From Pterois miles (lineage: Eukaryota > Chordata > Actinopteri > Perciformes > Scorpaenidae), in assembly GCA_947000775.1 (NCBI GenBank), contig CAMQGK010000110.1, forward strand, positions 22,789,501 through 22,853,500: a stretch of DNA of 64,000 bases, read 5' to 3'. Below are positions 60,545 through 64,000 of this stretch, in pieces; the stretch's first letter is position 1, and the number at the start of each line of letters is the position of its first letter. A model generated the notes under the pieces. The model searched no databases. It was given only the letters and a program-made list of their open reading frames with translations, and was not told the DNA's origin. The translations under genes and the position numbers were made by a program.

Positions 60545-61212
60545 AATGCTGGTTCCCAAACAAAGGGTCTCGACCTTTTCTGACATTTGGGGTCACCAAA
60601 GCTTCATTATTTATATAAGAAATAATATACTTATAATATACTTATTAACTTAAGCATACCTTAAGCATTTCCTTCATGTCTGTGAAGAAAACTAAATGAA
60701 ATTTTTAATGTTGATATTATCATTTCAGACATAAATTTCAAAAAAGTCATGGGCAAGGTGCCTTCCCTCTGTTAAACAGCCTGGTCCTACATTAGAAGTA
60801 TGTTAACAGCAAAAATTAGTTAGGAGCTGATCAAACAATGGCCAAGTGTCAGTTAGAACAAATTTGTCAAAATCAAAGTTTATAGTATGATTGTTAAAAA
60901 TTACAAAACATGAAAAAAATATATATAAATACAAACAGAAAATTGTGTTAAAACTACTAAAAAATAACAGGTAAACTCATCTCTGATGCAATATTCACAG
61001 GAAATAATCTGGTCCAAATCATCCAGATCACTCATTTTCACAAACTTCCTGCAGTTACTGCATTCACTATTTGGGTTAATTGTACAGTTTATCAGTTGTT
61101 CTGTACTGTTATTGTTAGGTATTGAATCGAATACATAATAGTCAGGGGTTGTCAGTTTACTCGGTCACAGAAAAAGGGTCCGTTAAGGAAAAGGTTGGGA
61201 ACAGCTGGTTTA
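60545..61212. mobile_element. hAT-like MITE candidate
   Basis: GCTGGTTCCCAAACAAAGGG at the left is the rough inverse of AAAAGGTTGGGAACAGCTGG at the right. The interior is AT-rich with no coding frame. TGGTTCCCAAC-type ends are seen in hAT-derived repeats. Confidence 0.45.
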
Positions 61213-63388
61213 TAGATTCCCTATAAACCACAAAGTATTATAAATTACAGCATGCCAGATTATTTGCACCCTTTGAATAAAATCTGCAAGTGATGTTGTG
61301 TCGGAGCAGGGCGTGATCTTGAAAACAACGCAGACGCAGTTCTGATCTCGGACTCTGGACGACTAATTGTATCGATTTATTGACCCCGGGGTTTCAAATT
61401 GTGGTGCGGCATCGCTGGGGTTTACTTCACAACAATGACCCTAGCTGTACATTATTCCTTATATACAGTACCCCCCCCCCCCCCCCCCCCCACAAGGTAC
61501 TGACAAGGTAATATAACCAAGTCATGTTGGGGCATTAGTTATAACAGTAAATGTAATTAACTAGGCAGGACGCCCCACATTCCACTATGTTAAGTCCTAT
61601 AGGTGGCCTAGCTGGGTCCTTCTTCCCCCCTCAGTTTGAACCCTGTGCCTCCTACATATCTCTTTGTATTCTTTGCCCTGCTGTGGATCTATTTCATTTT
61701 CAGTCACGGCAGCTCCAGAGGCTTGTTTTACACATGCTGCTGGTGTATGCTGTGTCAGGCCTTCTCAGCGTTACTGATATGATTGCCTCCGCTGCCTACT
61801 GGGACTTATAAATTCAAAACCACCGTCAGGTCAGCTAACCGTCAGCTAATCGCTACGCTAGTCACTGGACACGTTGCAGAGCTAAGACTTCCTGGCCTTG
61901 GCTGGATCTAATATCCAACCCTGCCATGTTTTCTCTTCAGCCTCTGATAGTCAGCTCTCAGGGTCAGTCAAGCACAACTAATGTCAATGCTGTGGCTTTA
62001 CATTCGGGTGTGACGTTCGTACAAAATCTCTGCGTTAATGCTGCTCTGAATAATGCATGGCGGATACTTTTCCGTATAGTGGACAGTCAGTAAGCAGCTG
62101 CCTGCTTTTAATTTTCCTAAACGGTAGCTTGAGTGACTCTTTGTGGATTTTTTTTTTTTTTTTTTCACAAGTTATGAATCTTGTTTCCCGCATTAAACTG
62201 GCAGCTGTGTGACACGTGGGGGTGCGCTCCCCACTGCAACATCTGTGTGTGATTTGCCAGTTTGCGTCCTGGTTGGAGTTCACGTGAATCGCTACCATTC
62301 ATTTCAGCAGGTGGCAGTTGTGCATTTTCTTTTGCAGGAGTTGTTTTCCAAGCACACGTACACACACTTCAGGGCCTTCTCAAAGTCTTCCCTTGTTTCA
62401 TTACCGGAATTACAGGTTTTACAGATGTGAACATTACCGCACAGCACAGAAAATAATGGCCCTCCTGTTCTGTGTCTTGACTTGATGACATCATAGCGTT
62501 GCTGTGGGGGAACCTGGGAGCCGTAAAACAGACTATATTATGTAAAACACATTGAAATGGTTTAGTAAGGGTAGTACAGGCAGTGAACACCTTGTAAACC
62601 TCTGTGGGGATTGTAAAATACTGTACATTGCTCTAAACAGCAACGGGGGGAAGTACTCTTTACATCTCAGTTTTCCAAGCACTCTAAGCAGCACATCAGC
62701 TCTCTTGTCACTCCTCTTCTGCGAGACCTGAATCGGCAGCTCTGTCAGTTGACAGTCAAGCGTGGGCCGATGACAGAAAACTTCCCTTTGCAACACTGAC
62801 ATCAGCCGTTTTACTCCCCTTTTGTCGCTCTTTTAACTCCCTCCCCCCTCTCCTCATTGTTGTAATTCTCTTGACTTGTCTCCATTTTGCTCCCTCCCAT
62901 CTCCCTATAATATCAGACACAAAGTAACACAGCTTGAGTTTTTTTTTTTTCTTTCTTTTTGTCAGTTACAGCGTTTGGACCAATGGCTTGTCATATCCGC
63001 AGCCTCCTAATTGGTGTCACAAGGTGTCAGGGGACTGGGACGTCACTGGGATCCGTCTCTGTGCTCAAGAAAAGAGAGTTTGCAACAGGCGTCTGGAGAA
63101 AAACAATGCATTAAGCAGCAGTGACATCATTTGGATGTTTTTCACTCTCAATTTGGCAAGATAAAAAGATGATTTGACACAAAAGTAGTTAGCTGAGTCG
63201 ACAAAATATAATCTAATAATAATACTAAACCCCTGACAAAGTCTAAATATCTTGAGGGATGAAAATTCTCTGATTGAATATTTCCTGGTTTTCTTTACTC
63301 CTCTACAACAGGTGGACACCATTTTGGGATTTGGGAAACACTGCTTGATATTTTTCATAATTTTCTTATATTTTATAGACCAAACAAG
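61213..63388. other. Gene-free stretch
   Basis: It contains the 21-C run, poly-T runs near 62,149 and 62,940, and several short frames with no recognised domain or splice context. Confidence 0.45.
61471..61491. repeat. Poly-C run
   Basis: 21 consecutive C bases. A shorter run of 15 C lies at 53,679-53,693. Confidence 0.9.
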
Positions 63389-64000
63389 TAGGGCTTTCAA
63401 TCAGTGAAAATACTTAGTTAGCAATTAGCAATTAATGGCATGATTGTCCATAGTTAATCAAGATTTATCGCTAATTAATCATACATTTTTTATCTGTTCA
63501 AAATGTAACTTAAAGGGAGATTTGTCAAGTATTTAATACTCAACTCAACATGGGAGTAGGCAAATATTCTGCTTTATGCAAATTTATTTAGTTTATTTAT
63601 AACTGGAAATCAATTAATAACACAAAATAATGGCAAATATTGTCCACAAACCCTCACAGGTTCTGCATTTAGCATAACAAATATGCTCAAATCATAACAT
63701 GACAAACTGCAGCACAACAGGCAAGAACAGCTGTCAGTGTGCTGACTTGAGTATGACTTGATCCAAACTGTGTGTGATTATCACAAAGTGGGCATGTCTG
63801 TAAGACTTGTGGGTACCCATAGAACCTATTTTCTTTCACATATCTTGAGGTCAAAGGTCAAGGGACCCCTATGAAAATAGCAATGACAGTTTTTCCTTGC
63901 CAAAATGTAGCACAAGTTTGGAGTGTTAGTTAGCCTCCTTCGTGTCATACTAGGTTTTCTAGTTTCATATCGTGCCAGCAGCACTTCTAGCTTCAAAACT
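63389..64000 (+). mobile_element. hAT-like MITE running off the window end
   Basis: It opens TAGGGCTTTCAATCAGTG and proceeds through the shared body (GGGTACCCATAGAACC, TCAAGGGACC) to the last base of the window, so it is incomplete. It carries a perfect DR1, AGGTCAAAGGTCA, at 63,848-63,860. Confidence 0.62.
63848..63860 (+). promoter_or_regulatory. Perfect DR1 motif, repeat-borne
   Basis: AGGTCAAAGGTCA is exact and lies inside the hAT-like MITE at the window end. Confidence 0.4.

Noticed and set aside
50400..64000. MBNL1 or another 3q25 neighbour beyond SUCNR1
   Set aside because: I searched for recognisable exons, including CCCH zinc-finger segments, and saw none in the right-hand 13 kb.

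Overview
This window looks like fish nuclear DNA. It is AT-rich and intron-bearing, and it is crowded with teleost-type repeats: Tc1-like transposons, an L2-type LINE, tRNA-derived SINEs, solo LTRs, hAT-like and TTAA-flanked MITEs, and long (GT)n tracts. The repeat mix suggests a percomorph teleost, but that is inference. Only two cellular genes can be supported. Both are recognised from protein sequence and splice signals, not from database searches.

Bases 1-30,400 hold no cellular gene that I can support. They contain a G-over-C-skewed region of decayed sequence (0.7-3.4 kb), a broken L2 LINE on the minus strand (6.7-10.5 kb) and a fragment of a BED-finger hAT transposase (12.1-12.4 kb). 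A nearly intact Tc1 element (12,591-14,140) has one apparent frameshift. The region also has a ~0.9 kb direct duplication, a solo LTR with a perfect 5-bp target duplication (17,625-18,120) and a non-LTR reverse transcriptase fragment (19.4-20.1 kb). A TIR-bounded composite element (26,343-29,510) hosts a deleted Tc1 copy.

Bases 30,430-40,942 carry a five-exon gene for an arylacetamide deacetylase (AADAC), a 412-residue ER-type serine hydrolase with all catalytic motifs intact. Every AADAC intron contains at least one repeat. Five copies of one TTAA-flanked foldback MITE lie in or just upstream of the gene. Repeats in introns 2 and 4 carry nuclear-receptor DR1-like motifs.

Bases 40,943-49,228 are the AADAC downstream region and intergenic DNA with small repeats. 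Bases 49,229-50,399 carry SUCNR1, the succinate receptor GPCR, on the minus strand. Its start codon appears to stand alone in an upstream exon, 217 nt away from the rest of the coding sequence. AADAC and SUCNR1 are also near neighbours on human 3q25, so this is conserved synteny. One gene product hydrolyses esters and amides at the ER and the other senses extracellular succinate. I see nothing that makes them one pathway.

Bases 50,400-64,000 are gene-free as far as I can tell. They hold two SINEs, a second solo LTR, retroposon 3' tails, several hAT-like MITEs and microsatellites. I found no convincing new gene system. The most unusual features are the MITE cluster in AADAC, the repeat-borne DR1 motifs and the isolated SUCNR1 start codon.
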